Shown here: positions 43,990-52,929 of the stretch, one piece after another
How the letters are laid out: each line of letters starts with the position of its first letter
How positions within the stretch are numbered: the stretch's first letter is position 1
Assembly (NCBI GenBank): GCA_945863035.1
Contig: CAMAZH010000004.1
Span: forward strand, 1-64,000
Direction: 5' to 3'
DNA length: 64,000 nt
Origin: Chitinophaga pinensis
GTDB lineage: Bacteria > Bacteroidota > Bacteroidia > Bacteroidales > GCA-2748055
Made by a program: the position numbers and the translations under genes
Notes under the pieces: model-generated
What the model was told of the DNA's origin: nothing
Database searches by the model: none
The model's input: only the letters and a program-made list of their open reading frames with translations

Positions 43990-45246
43990 ATGACAATTCT
44001 TGCAGCACAATTTACAGTCATTCTGATTAGCATCGGGGTGTTCCTATTGGTTATACTGGCTTTGGTTAGTATGCTTTTGTATGCGAAGGCAAAACTTAGT
44101 CCCCAGGGCGAGGTTCAGCTAACCATCAACGACGAGAAGGTATATACCGTATCACCCGGGGCGACCATTCTTTCCACCTTGTCAAACGAGAAAATATTTC
44201 TCCCATCGGCATGTGGTGGCGGCGGAACTTGCGGTATGTGCAAGTGTCAGGTTCTTGAGGGCGGAGGCAGTATCCTGCCTACAGAAACCAGCTTCTTTAC
44301 CCGTAAGGAACAGCAAAGCCAATGGAGATTGGGATGCCAGGTTAAGATTCGAGAGGATATGAAAATCAGGATCCCTGAAGAAGTGCTGGGAATCAAGAAG
44401 TGGGAATGCACTGTCATCTCAAACAGGAATGTTGCCACATTCATAAAAGAATTTGTTGTACAACTCCCTGTAGGGGAAGAACTCCATTTTAACTCGGGGG
44501 GATATATTCAGATCGATGTTCCAAAAGTCGAAGTAGACTTTAAGGATATGGTAGTTGAGCCTCAGTTCCAGGACGAGTGGAATAAGTTTAAGCTATGGGA
44601 TCTGAAGATGAAAAACTCTGAGGAGACATTCAGAGCCTATTCCATGGCCAACCATCCTGCAGAAGGGAATATTGTTATGTTGAACATTCGTATTGCCACC
44701 CCACCCTGGGATAGGGCTAAAGGCGGTTTCATGAAGGTGAATCCGGGTATCTGTTCGTCATACATCTTCAGCAGGAAGCCGGGAGATAAAGTAACTCTTT
44801 CCGGACCTTATGGTGAATTCTTTATTAAGAACACCGAGCGCGAAATGATTTATATCGGGGGAGGGGCCGGCATGGCGCCTTTGCGTTCCCATATTTTCCA
44901 TCTCTTCCATACGCTCAAAACAAACCGTAAAGTATCTTATTGGTACGGTGCCCGCTCAAAAAGGGAGATTTTCTATGAGGAGGAATTCAGGAAAATAGAA
45001 AAGGATTTTCCTAACTTCAAATTCAATATCGCCCTCTCAGAGCCACACCCGGATGATAACTGGAAAGGCTATACCGGGTTTATTCACCAAGTGGTTTACA
45101 ACGAATACCTGAGTAAACACAATGAGCCTGAAGATATCGAATTTTACCTCTGCGGACCTCCAATGATGAACGATGCGGTTCAGGATATGCTCACAAATCT
45201 TGGCGTACCTGAAGAGATGGTCGATTTTGATGATTTCGGAGGGTAG
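43990..45246 (+). CDS. nqrF: Na+-translocating NADH:quinone reductase subunit F
   Basis: NqrF is the NADH entry point. The 418-residue protein has one N-terminal helix (about 8-31), a plant-type ferredoxin domain with [2Fe-2S] ligands C75, C81, C84 and C116, an FAD domain with RAYSMANHP, and an NADH domain with MIYIGGGAGMAPLRSH and FYLCGPPMMN, ending in DDFGG. Electrons pass from NADH through FAD and the iron-sulfur centre to NqrC and NqrB. It is the last nqr gene and is followed after 38 bases by apbE. Confidence 0.96.
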   Translation: MTILAAQFTVILISIGVFLLVILALVSMLLYAKAKLSPQGEVQLTINDEKVYTVSPGATILSTLSNEKIFLPSACGGGGTCGMCKCQVLEGGGSILPTETSFFTRKEQQSQWRLGCQVKIREDMKIRIPEEVLGIKKWECTVISNRNVATFIKEFVVQLPVGEELHFNSGGYIQIDVPKVEVDFKDMVVEPQFQDEWNKFKLWDLKMKNSEETFRAYSMANHPAEGNIVMLNIRIATPPWDRAKGGFMKVNPGICSSYIFSRKPGDKVTLSGPYGEFFIKNTEREMIYIGGGAGMAPLRSHIFHLFHTLKTNRKVSYWYGARSKREIFYEEEFRKIEKDFPNFKFNIALSEPHPDDNWKGYTGFIHQVVYNEYLSKHNEPEDIEFYLCGPPMMNDAVQDMLTNLGVPEEMVDFDDFGG

Positions 45247-45284
45247 TTTTTCCACGATTATCAAAATCCTTACATAGGCACGGT

Positions 45285-46301
45285 ATGAACAAAGTTAAAT
45301 TAATTTTAATTGTTGCCTGTTTACTGTTCAGTGCGGCCTGCAATACTTCAGTAAAAAATGGAGTGTATTTCAAGATTGCCGGTTTTGCTCAGGGTACTAC
45401 CTATCATATTACCTATGAGCTTTTCGATACTGTCGACCTCAAACCGCAGGTGGATTCCATTTTAATGGCCTTCGACCGCTCGCTCTCCTCCTACGATACA
45501 AATTCAATAATTTCAAAAATCAACCGAAATGAAGATGTCATCGTGGATGACTTGTTTATGAAGGTTTTCGTTGCTTCTGATGAAGTACATCGCTTTTCTG
45601 ACGGACTTTTTGATATAACAGTAATGCCACTGGTCAATTCCTGGGGGTTTGGCCCGGGAACCCGTCAGGAAATGGATTCCGCAAGAATCGACAGCTTACT
45701 CGAATTTGTGGGAATGGAGAAAGTGAAAATTGAAAACGGTCGTTTGGTGAAAACTGATTCCCGCATTCAAATCGATGTGAATGCCATAGCACAGGGCTAC
45801 TCGGTGGATATCGTTGCCGGGTTTCTCGAAGATATGGGTTCTGTTAATTACATGGTGGAAATAGGAGGGGAGGTCCGTGCCAAAGGAGTTAACCCAACCG
45901 GAAGAATTTGGAGAATAGGAATCGACAAGCCTGAGTTTGGAAACATGATTCCCGGAGCGGATCTTGAAGCGGTTGTTGAACTTAACAACAAGTCACTCGC
46001 CACATCAGGGAACTACAGAAAGTATTATGAGGAAAACGGGGTGAAATATACTCATTCCATCGACCCGAAAACAGGGTATCCTGCGAAGCAATCTCTTTTA
46101 AGTGCCACAATTATTGCTGATAATTGTATGATGGCTGATGCCTATGCAACGGTTTGTATGGTTGGAGGACTTGAAAAAAGCAAGGAGATTCTGGCCTTGC
46201 ATCCTGAATTGGAAGCATACCTCATTTTTGGGGACGAAAGTGGAATCTACCAATTGTATGTAACGGAGGGAATGAGCAAGAGAATAGTTACGGAGCAATA
46301 A
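45285..46301 (+). CDS. apbE: FAD:protein FMN transferase (lipoprotein)
   Basis: ApbE attaches FMN through a phosphoester to threonine in NqrB and NqrC. The 338-residue protein has a lipoprotein signal peptide with lipobox FSAAC at 16-20, so it is probably anchored in a membrane facing the periplasm. Family landmarks are GTTYHITYE, the flavin-binding QIDVNAIAQGYSVD, VEIGGEVRAKG, and the metal-binding THSIDPKTGYP with DAYATVCMV. Its place directly after nqrF gives the obvious substrate pair. Confidence 0.95.
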   Translation: MNKVKLILIVACLLFSAACNTSVKNGVYFKIAGFAQGTTYHITYELFDTVDLKPQVDSILMAFDRSLSSYDTNSIISKINRNEDVIVDDLFMKVFVASDEVHRFSDGLFDITVMPLVNSWGFGPGTRQEMDSARIDSLLEFVGMEKVKIENGRLVKTDSRIQIDVNAIAQGYSVDIVAGFLEDMGSVNYMVEIGGEVRAKGVNPTGRIWRIGIDKPEFGNMIPGADLEAVVELNNKSLATSGNYRKYYEENGVKYTHSIDPKTGYPAKQSLLSATIIADNCMMADAYATVCMVGGLEKSKEILALHPELEAYLIFGDESGIYQLYVTEGMSKRIVTEQ

Positions 46302-46310
46302 TTTCTGAGT

Positions 46311-46496
46311 TCATTCTTTAACATCACTGCAAGCTCCCCCGCAACAACCCCCAACACCCTTTTCCCGAAGTTCGTCGGAAACAGCATTGCAACTACTCCC
46401 CTTAAAGACGGCTTTTTTGTCGAAAATCAACTTTATTGAAAGGGCCACGAGGGCGAATCCCACAATAACTACCGATAATAATAGTACTTTAATCAT
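46311..46496 (-). CDS. Small Cys-rich single-pass membrane protein (A)
   Basis: A 61-residue protein: one helix at about 3-24 (MIKVLLLSVVIVGFALVALS), a short basic stretch, and a C-terminal tail with four cysteines in SSCNAV and GCCGGACSD. The same plan (MIKxLLLSV start, helix, Cys tail) is in the next small gene, so they are paralogues. It converges on apbE, 9 bases from its stop. The Cys cluster could bind a metal or an Fe-S centre. I do not know a function; the link with the Nqr complex is inferred from position only. Confidence 0.65.
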   Translation of the reverse strand: MIKVLLLSVVIVGFALVALSIKLIFDKKAVFKGSSCNAVSDELREKGVGGCCGGACSDVKE

Positions 46497-46663
46497 TTCC
46501 TGGATATTTTAGTCTGGAACTTTTGTTTCTGTAACACTTATGGATCAACTTTTATTTTTGGTCCGATCAGTATGAGGTAAACGCATATTAGCGAATCCCT
46601 TTTAATAATTCGGTTTGCTAGTGTAACAAAAAACGAAAATGATTGTTTGCCGATGGTTGAAAT

Positions 46664-46888
46664 TTATCCCGAACATGAACCGCAGCCTTCGATGGATTCC
46701 CCTTTTAGCTTCTTGAAGCACTTGATCTCGTCGTGCTTTACGCAAGTGATTCCTAGCTTATGCATCTCTTTGTTATGCCCAACCTGATACTTGGGAAATT
46801 TTTTGTTCTTGCGAAAAAGGATGTTAAAGGCCATTCCCACAAGGGCTATACTAAGGAGGGCGACGGAAAGCAAGAGTATTTTTATCAC
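46664..46888 (-). CDS. Small Cys-rich single-pass membrane protein (B)
   Basis: A 74-residue paralogue of the gene at 46311. The helix at 3-24 (MIKILLLSVALLSIALVGMA) is followed by basic FRKNKKFPKY and a cytoplasmic-type tail with H28-region and cysteines in ITCVKHDEIKCFKK and EGCGSCSG. Four cysteines and two nearby histidines could form a metal site. The 167-base gap between the two small genes shows no clear promoter. Conserved start and helix, but diverged tails, support both being real genes. Confidence 0.65.
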   Translation of the reverse strand: MIKILLLSVALLSIALVGMAFNILFRKNKKFPKYQVGHNKEMHKLGITCVKHDEIKCFKKLKGESIEGCGSCSG

Positions 46889-46967
46889 TGACTGAACAAT
46901 TAGTTGTTTTGAATGTCTTATAAGGTGCGAATTTAATGTTTTATCTTTAATTTCAAGTAATCCTTAA

Positions 46968-46975
46968 TACCTTTG
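46968..46975 (+). promoter_or_regulatory. -7 box of the fused E1 gene
   Basis: TACCTTTG matches TAnnTTTG. TTTA at 46946-46949, 18 bases upstream, is a weak -33 element. Transcription would start near 46981, about 25 bases before the ATG at 47006. Confidence 0.5.
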
Positions 46976-47005
46976 GTGTTGAGTATTTCCTAAAGAACCT
47001 GACGT

Positions 47006-49429
47006 ATGCCTAACACAAAACCCAAAGATACCAGCTTTGAAGAGTTTGTCCGCGAAGTCCTTGCCGATTTTAAGATAGCCATGGTGAGTCGCCATTGCAG
47101 TCTTCTGGCCCGAAAGGAAGTGCTTACCGGAAAAGCCAAATTCGGAATTTTTGGCGACGGGAAAGAGATTGCACAGATTGCCATGGCTAAGAGTTTTATG
47201 CCAGGCGATTGGCGATCGGGATATTACCGCGACCAAACTTTTATGTTTGCTACGGGAATCAGCAATCCTGAAGAATTTTTTGCCCAGATCTATGGAGACA
47301 CAGGTCTTGATCACAATCCAGGGAACGGTGGCCGCTCCTTCAATAATCACTTTTGTACCCGTACGCTCCGTCCCGATGGCTCCTGGCAAAATCTTGCTGA
47401 GCTTAAGAACTCGGCTGCTGATTTGTCGCCAACTGCAGGTCAGATGCCCCGGCTGGTTGGTTTGGGATATGCATCAAAGTTATTCCGGCAGAACGAGGAA
47501 CTGCATAAGTACAAAGAGTTTTCGAACAATGGCAATGAAGTTGCATTCGGAATGATTGGTGATGCCAGTACTGCAGAAGGTCCTTTTTTCGAGACGGTTA
47601 ATGCCGCAGCCGTTCTGCAAATCCCTGTGGCCATTGCCGTATGGGACGATGGTTACGGTATTTCCGTAACCAAGGATCTTCAAATTGTCAAAGCAAGCGT
47701 TTCCGAGGCTCTTAAGGGCTTCGAGAAAAAGGAGGGCGAAAACGGCATCCTGATATATAAAGCATACGGTTGGGATTATGCGGGCTTATGCAAAGTATTT
47801 AAAGAGGGAATTGCAATCTGCCGGGCTGAACATATTCCCGTGCTTTTCCACATCGACGAAATGGTTCAGCCTACCGGCCACTCAACCTCCGGCTCCCACG
47901 AGCGCTATAAGACAACCGAGCGACTTCAATGGGAAATGGACTACGACCCCATCAAAAAAATGAGGGAATGGATACTCGAAAAGGAAATTGCTACCGAACT
48001 CGAGTTGGAACGGATTGATGCCGAAGCCGAGAAAGAGGTTCGGGAAGCACGTAACCGTGCATGGAAGCACTATATTGGCCCGATTGAAAAGGAGAGAAGC
48101 GAAATACTGGCGATCATTGAAAACCGCGGCTGCCAGTGTAAAGCCGATAAATTCGACAAAGTAGGGGCTTATGCGAGCAACCTCAAAAAAATTATTAACC
48201 CGATCCGTAAAGACAATCTTAGCACTGCCAAACGGATTCTCCGGCATGTTTGTCTCGATTGCCCCGGGCGCCAGGAGCTGCAAAGCAAGCTGTCCGCCTG
48301 GCTGGAAGCGGAAAAGCGGAAAAATGTGGACCGGTATAATACCACTCTCTACAACGAAACCGAGCGTTCCGCATTAAAAGTAAAACCCTTGCCCCCCATG
48401 TACAGCGATGACCCGGAAATGGTTAACGGGAGAGAGATTATTCAGGGCAACTTCGACAAGCTATTTCAGAAACTTCCGCTGTTGGTCACTTTTGGGGAAG
48501 ATACGGGCAAAATCGGCGATGTCAACAAAGCATTGGAGGGATTGCAGGATAAATACGGCGAATTGAGAATAACCGACACCGGCATACGTGAAACAACCAT
48601 TCTGGGTCAGGGAATAGGTATGGCATTGCGAGGTCTCAGACCGATTGCTGAGATTCAGTATTTCGATTATCTCCTCTATGGTTTGCAGACGCTGAGCGAT
48701 GATCTGGCAACACTTCACTGGCGCACCAAGGCCGGACAGGCAGCTCCGCTGATCGTAAGAACCCGTGGACACCGACTTGAAGGCATTTGGCATTCAGGAT
48801 CGCCTATGGGGATGGTGATTAACGCCATCAGGGGAATGTATGTCTGCGTTCCACGGGATATGACCCGTGCCGCCGGTTTTTACAATACCCTTTTAGCTGC
48901 CGACGACCCGGCAATCGTTATCGAACCTTTGAATGGATACAGGCTTAAAGAAGCTCTTCCCGAGAATATCGGCGAGTTTAAAATCCCGCTGGGCGTTCCT
49001 GAAATCTTAAAGGAAGGAACCGATATTACACTCGTTACCTACGGATCGTGCGTGAGAATTGCAATAAATGCGATTGAGCAACTGGAAGAATTCGGAATAA
49101 GCGTTGAACTAATCGACGTGCAAACCCTTTTGCCCTTTGACATCAACCATATTATCGCCAAATCGGTTAAGAAGACCAGTAAGGTTGTCTTTTTCGATGA
49201 GGATGTTCCCGGGGGAGCCACAGCTTTTATGATGCAAAAAGTGCTTGAGGAGCAAAAGGCCTTCTTCAGTCTCGATGCAGAACCTCGCACCATTTGTGCA
49301 AAGGATCACCGACCGGCGTATGGAACCGATGGGGATTATTTCTCCAATCCCAATGCAGAAGATGTTTTCGAAACGCTTTATGGCATCATGAACGATACCA
49401 ATCCCTCGAAATTCCCTTTGCTTTATTGA
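47006..49429 (+). CDS. 2-oxoacid dehydrogenase E1, fused alpha-beta subunits
   Basis: An 807-residue thiamine-diphosphate enzyme in which E1 alpha (about 1-370: GDGKEIAQIAMAK, GMIGDASTAEGPFFETV, WDDGYGISV) is joined to E1 beta (about 470-807: TFGEDTGKIGDVNKALEG, ETTILGQGIGMALRG, LLPFDINHI, FFDEDVPGGATAF). It would decarboxylate a 2-oxoacid and pass the acyl group to a lipoyl E2. Fused E1 proteins of this kind in Bacteroidota are usually annotated as branched-chain 2-oxoacid or pyruvate dehydrogenase; the substrate cannot be fixed here. No E2 or E3 gene is adjacent. Its stop abuts that of nhaC. Confidence 0.87.
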   Translation: MPNTKPKDTSFEEFVREVLADFKIAMVSRHCSLLARKEVLTGKAKFGIFGDGKEIAQIAMAKSFMPGDWRSGYYRDQTFMFATGISNPEEFFAQIYGDTGLDHNPGNGGRSFNNHFCTRTLRPDGSWQNLAELKNSAADLSPTAGQMPRLVGLGYASKLFRQNEELHKYKEFSNNGNEVAFGMIGDASTAEGPFFETVNAAAVLQIPVAIAVWDDGYGISVTKDLQIVKASVSEALKGFEKKEGENGILIYKAYGWDYAGLCKVFKEGIAICRAEHIPVLFHIDEMVQPTGHSTSGSHERYKTTERLQWEMDYDPIKKMREWILEKEIATELELERIDAEAEKEVREARNRAWKHYIGPIEKERSEILAIIENRGCQCKADKFDKVGAYASNLKKIINPIRKDNLSTAKRILRHVCLDCPGRQELQSKLSAWLEAEKRKNVDRYNTTLYNETERSALKVKPLPPMYSDDPEMVNGREIIQGNFDKLFQKLPLLVTFGEDTGKIGDVNKALEGLQDKYGELRITDTGIRETTILGQGIGMALRGLRPIAEIQYFDYLLYGLQTLSDDLATLHWRTKAGQAAPLIVRTRGHRLEGIWHSGSPMGMVINAIRGMYVCVPRDMTRAAGFYNTLLAADDPAIVIEPLNGYRLKEALPENIGEFKIPLGVPEILKEGTDITLVTYGSCVRIAINAIEQLEEFGISVELIDVQTLLPFDINHIIAKSVKKTSKVVFFDEDVPGGATAFMMQKVLEEQKAFFSLDAEPRTICAKDHRPAYGTDGDYFSNPNAEDVFETLYGIMNDTNPSKFPLLY

Positions 49430-50917
49430 TTAAACGTCAAGGCGCGACTCGTCGTAATCGACCTTTTCGGGAATCTCCCCGTCTTTATATCTCCTGATCT
49501 TATAATTAAGACGGGCAATTGCTATGGAGACAAATGGATTGATGATATTGAAAAAGCAATAAGGTAAGTACGTCCAGGTGCTCACTCCCAGCACCTTGGA
49601 TTGTGTGGCTCCGCAAGTATTCCATGGTATCAGTACGCTCGTGAGCGTTCCCCCGTCTTCCAGTGTCCTGCTAAGCAATTCCGGTTTATATCCTCGCTTT
49701 CGGTATATGTCCGCAAACATCCGTCCCGGAACCACAATAGAAATGTATTGATCCGAAGCTGTGATATTAAAGAAAATGCTGGTTGCTATGGTTGTGGCAA
49801 CGAGGCTACCCGTGCTTTTGGCAAACCGGATAATCGACTGTGTAATTCTCACCAGCATTCCGGCTGATTCCATAGTTCCCCCGAAAATCATAGCTGCCAT
49901 AATGAGCCATATCGTGTTCAGCATGCCCGACATACCACTGGTAGAGAGCAGCTCATCAACCATCCCATTTTGAGTTACAACACTTACGTGTCCGTACATG
50001 GCTTGCATTACAGTGATATACGATGCCTTAAAGAAATTGTCGTGGATCCCGGAGATTTCGGCAATAAGGTGAGGCTGAAAAATAATTGCAAAGAGACCTC
50101 CAAGCAAACTGCCGGCAAGAATTGAAGGCAGGGGCGGTACTTTTTTAATTATAATTACGATAAGGGTTATAGGAACCAGGAAAAGCCAGGGGGTTATGGT
50201 GAATCGGCTTTCAATAGCTTTAATAACGGCAGGGATATCTGTTGAGGTTTCCTGAAAATCATAATTAAAGCCAATTACCAGAAAAATCAAAAGACAGAGA
50301 ATCATACTTGGAGTGGTGGTAATTGCCATGTAACGGATATGGGTGAACAGATCGGTTCCTGCCATGGCGGGGGCTAGATTCGTCGTGTCGGACAGAGGCG
50401 ACATTTTATCTCCGAAATACGAGCCTGAAATTACAGCGCCGGCAATAATACCTTCGTGAAGACCAAAAGTTTTACCAATACCAACCAGGGCAATGCCTAT
50501 GGTTGCAACCGTAGACCATGAACTTCCGGTTGCCAGCGACACAATGGCTGTTATAACCACAGTTGCAAAGAGGAATATCGAGGGATGGAAGAGTTTCAGA
50601 CCGTAACAAATCATGGCCGGTACAACCCCGCTTATCATCCAGGTTCCTGCAAGGGCGCCGATGAGCAGAAGAATCAGTATCGATGGCATTGCAGAACCTA
50701 TCGAAAGGACTATCTTTTTCCGCACATAGGTCCATGAATAGCCAAGCCTTACAGCAATAATTCCCGCAATAGCAGCCCCAAGGGTCAGGGCTATCTGATT
50801 GGCACCGTTAAGGGTATTATCCCCAAAATAAAGAACGTTGAAAAACAACATACAGATGAGCAGCACAATGGGGATCAGCGCCTGAAGCAGGGAAGGGTTT
50901 TTTCCGGTCCTATTCAT
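49430..50917 (-). CDS. nhaC: Na+/H+ antiporter NhaC family
   Basis: A 495-residue transporter with about 11 membrane helices. Family blocks include ATGSSWSTVATIGIAL, GAVISGSYFGDKMSPLSDTTNLAP and the C-terminal LIPWNTCGATQSKVLGV. NhaC proteins exchange Na+ for H+ (some exchange malate and lactate). In this window the likely role is to couple the Na+ gradient made by Nqr to pH control. The gene is monocistronic and convergent with the E1 gene without any gap, so their 3' ends must overlap in RNA. Confidence 0.9.
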   Translation of the reverse strand: MNRTGKNPSLLQALIPIVLLICMLFFNVLYFGDNTLNGANQIALTLGAAIAGIIAVRLGYSWTYVRKKIVLSIGSAMPSILILLLIGALAGTWMISGVVPAMICYGLKLFHPSIFLFATVVITAIVSLATGSSWSTVATIGIALVGIGKTFGLHEGIIAGAVISGSYFGDKMSPLSDTTNLAPAMAGTDLFTHIRYMAITTTPSMILCLLIFLVIGFNYDFQETSTDIPAVIKAIESRFTITPWLFLVPITLIVIIIKKVPPLPSILAGSLLGGLFAIIFQPHLIAEISGIHDNFFKASYITVMQAMYGHVSVVTQNGMVDELLSTSGMSGMLNTIWLIMAAMIFGGTMESAGMLVRITQSIIRFAKSTGSLVATTIATSIFFNITASDQYISIVVPGRMFADIYRKRGYKPELLSRTLEDGGTLTSVLIPWNTCGATQSKVLGVSTWTYLPYCFFNIINPFVSIAIARLNYKIRRYKDGEIPEKVDYDESRLDV

Positions 50918-51058
50918 GTTTTCAGATTCAAAGCGGGAAGATAATGATTTATTTGTTGTTTTTGCGGTTTTCGATCCGCGACGCTTTATGGTTATGTGGA
51001 AGCGAACCGGCCATTTTGTGATTTGCGTAATCAGGAATGAGGAAAAATTCTTAAAATA

Positions 51059-51131
51059 CAGGCAACTTTTTCTTTCAGAAAAAGGTCTTATTTTTATATC
51101 CTTAAAAAACAGTTGCCTGACAACTTTTTTA
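51059..51131. promoter_or_regulatory. Competing hairpins in the nhaC-yqgE gap, attenuator-like
   Basis: CAGGCAACT (51059-51067) is a perfect inverted repeat of AGTTGCCTG (51111-51119). The second arm can instead form AGTTG-CCTGA-CAACT (51111-51125) followed by TTTTTT, an intrinsic-terminator shape. On the minus strand the same short stem is followed by GTTTTTT, so it could terminate in both directions. It lies about 92 bases before yqgE. The remainder of the 305-base gap 50918-51222 is AT-rich with no clear promoter or gene. Confidence 0.45.
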
Positions 51132-51222
51132 TGATCTTTATCAAATAGCTGTCTTTTTTTTGAATTATTGATCTAAGGCATAGTAAATTCACATCAGTTT
51201 TAAACCGAGGAAACCACAAGCT

Positions 51223-51810
51223 ATGAACATAAATATTGATTTCTTCAAAATTACGAACAACAAGGTTGCTTCGAAGGGAAGAGTCCTCATAGCAGAACCC
51301 TTTCTCAACGATACATATTTTAAGCGTTCGGTGGTTTTTATTACAGAGCATAACGAAGAAGGCTCTGTTGGATTTGTATTGAATAAACCTATTGAATTAA
51401 AGGTGCAGGATGTGATTCAGAATTTCCCGTTTATCGATTCGGGCATCAGCATCGGAGGGCCCGTTAATACCAATACTCTCCATTATATTCATACTTTGGG
51501 CGACTTGATCCCCGAAAGCATTAATGTGTTGGATAATATTTATTGGGGTGGGGATTTCGAAACTCTGAAGGATTTAATTGCCAAGGGAAAGGTAAGCAAA
51601 GATCAAGTGCGCTTTTTCCTGGGATACTCAGGTTGGGGAGCTCAGCAACTCGAAAATGAGTTAAGCGACAGCGCATGGCTGGTTGCCGAAATGAATGCCG
51701 AAATGATTATGAATGGGGACGAGGCAGGCTTCTGGAACAAAACTCTTGAGAAAATGGATAACAAGTACCAGGTGTGGGCAAACTTCCCCGAAAACCCTGG
51801 CCTTAACTAA
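51223..51810 (+). CDS. YqgE/AlgH family protein
   Basis: A 195-residue protein of the UPF0301 (DUF179) family. The hallmark start GRVLIAEPFLND is at about 19-30, then VVFITEHNEEGSVGFVLNKP, GGPVNTNTLHYIH and FFLGYSGWGAQQLENEL. The biochemical role of this widespread family is not settled; AlgH in Pseudomonas was named for alginate regulation. It is convergent with gmhB, overlapping its stop by 8 bases. Confidence 0.9.
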   Translation: MNINIDFFKITNNKVASKGRVLIAEPFLNDTYFKRSVVFITEHNEEGSVGFVLNKPIELKVQDVIQNFPFIDSGISIGGPVNTNTLHYIHTLGDLIPESINVLDNIYWGGDFETLKDLIAKGKVSKDQVRFFLGYSGWGAQQLENELSDSAWLVAEMNAEMIMNGDEAGFWNKTLEKMDNKYQVWANFPENPGLN

Positions 51811-52306
51811 TCCTTCCTATTTCTTTTATTTTAGGTATGACCAGCCTCAAGTCCTGGTTTGCTTCTGTCTTTATGCTTACAAGACCAACTTTTTGTCCGG
51901 CTTCAATATCTGTTTCCCTGTCGCCGATAAAGAATGATTCTTTCACATTGACAGAAAACCTCGAAATCGCCTTCTCAATGAGCACCGTATCAGGTTTCCG
52001 ACAAATGCATCGCTCGTTTTCAGGGTGGTGAGGGCAATAATAGATTTCATCGAAGAAAAGCTCGTGGGCTTTTAGCATTGCAGCCATTTTATCGTGGACC
52101 TTGTCGGCATCATTAATGGTATATACCCTCTTGGAAATCCCTCCCTGATTCGAAATAATGATGAGAAGGTAGCCCTGCTCCTTGAGCCATTTCAAGAGTT
52201 CGATAACCCCGGGATTCAACTCGAAATCATTGGGGTCTGAAACGTAGTAATAACCTGAATCGTTGTTGATTACCCCGTCGCGGTCAAAAAATACTGCCTT
52301 ATTCAT
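51803..52306 (-). CDS. gmhB: D,D-heptose 1,7-bisphosphate 7-phosphatase
   Basis: GmhB removes the 7-phosphate of D-glycero-D-manno-heptose 1,7-bisphosphate on the route to ADP-heptose. The 167-residue HAD-IIIA enzyme has the catalytic D8/D10 in FFDRDGVIN, IISNQGGISK, the zinc-binding loop CPHHPENERCICRKP, and the motif IV pair in GDRETDIEAGQ. It works in the same pathway as hldD at 33.7 kb. It ends the operon AMP nucleosidase-holA-rhomboid-gmhB, with 3 bases separating it from the rhomboid gene. Confidence 0.92.
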   Translation of the reverse strand: MNKAVFFDRDGVINNDSGYYYVSDPNDFELNPGVIELLKWLKEQGYLLIIISNQGGISKRVYTINDADKVHDKMAAMLKAHELFFDEIYYCPHHPENERCICRKPDTVLIEKAISRFSVNVKESFFIGDRETDIEAGQKVGLVSIKTEANQDLRLVIPKIKEIGRIS

Positions 52307-52309
52307 AAT

Positions 52310-52927
52310 CTACAAACCGAGTTGACTGATAAATTGGCTCACTAAGCCTGGATAAAGAAAAATGGGGTAAATTATACCATATATCGCTCCCCAGAGATGG
52401 GCATCGTGGTTGATGTGGTCTTTGTCTTTCCGGCCCATATAGCTGGAATATCCCAGATAGAGTATACCGAAAACGATTCCCGGCATGGGCAGAATCCCGT
52501 AAAGCAGTATTTTTTCCAGAGGGGAAAAGAAAATGCTGGTGAAAAGGACCGCCGAAACAGCCCCCGACGCCCCAACCGCAATATAGTAGGGGTCTTTCCG
52601 CTTCTTCAGGTAAGTCGTTAGGCTTGAAATCACGATAGCTGAAAAATATAAGACCAAAAAACTCACGAAACCGGATTGAATATGCCCTGCGTTTTCAAGA
52701 AAGCCGAACTCCCGCTCTACATATAATCCAAATGAAAACAGAACCACCATGTTTATCAGCAGGTGAATCCAATCGGCATGCAAAAAAGCATGCGAAACAA
52801 ACCTGAAAAACTCTTTGCGCTGAGCAATACGGTAGGGCGAAAAGTCGTAACGACTCATAATTACCGGGTTCTGAAATGCAATGAATGAAACAATTGCAGT
52901 GAGAATAACCAATGTGATTGTCACCAT
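52310..52927 (-). CDS. Rhomboid family intramembrane serine protease
   Basis: A 205-residue, six-helix membrane protease. The catalytic serine is S121 in the GASGAV motif and the base is H177 in HDAHLWGAIYG; the loop-1 and helix-2 block HAFLHADWIHLLINM is also typical, with the conserved HxxxN. It would cleave transmembrane substrates within the inner membrane. The ATG at 52927 lies 2 bases after the holA stop; a TTG at 52933 overlapping that stop (TTGA) is the alternative. The substrate is unknown. Confidence 0.9.
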   Translation of the reverse strand: MVTITLVILTAIVSFIAFQNPVIMSRYDFSPYRIAQRKEFFRFVSHAFLHADWIHLLINMVVLFSFGLYVEREFGFLENAGHIQSGFVSFLVLYFSAIVISSLTTYLKKRKDPYYIAVGASGAVSAVLFTSIFFSPLEKILLYGILPMPGIVFGILYLGYSSYMGRKDKDHINHDAHLWGAIYGIIYPIFLYPGLVSQFISQLGL

Positions 52928-52929
52928 TA

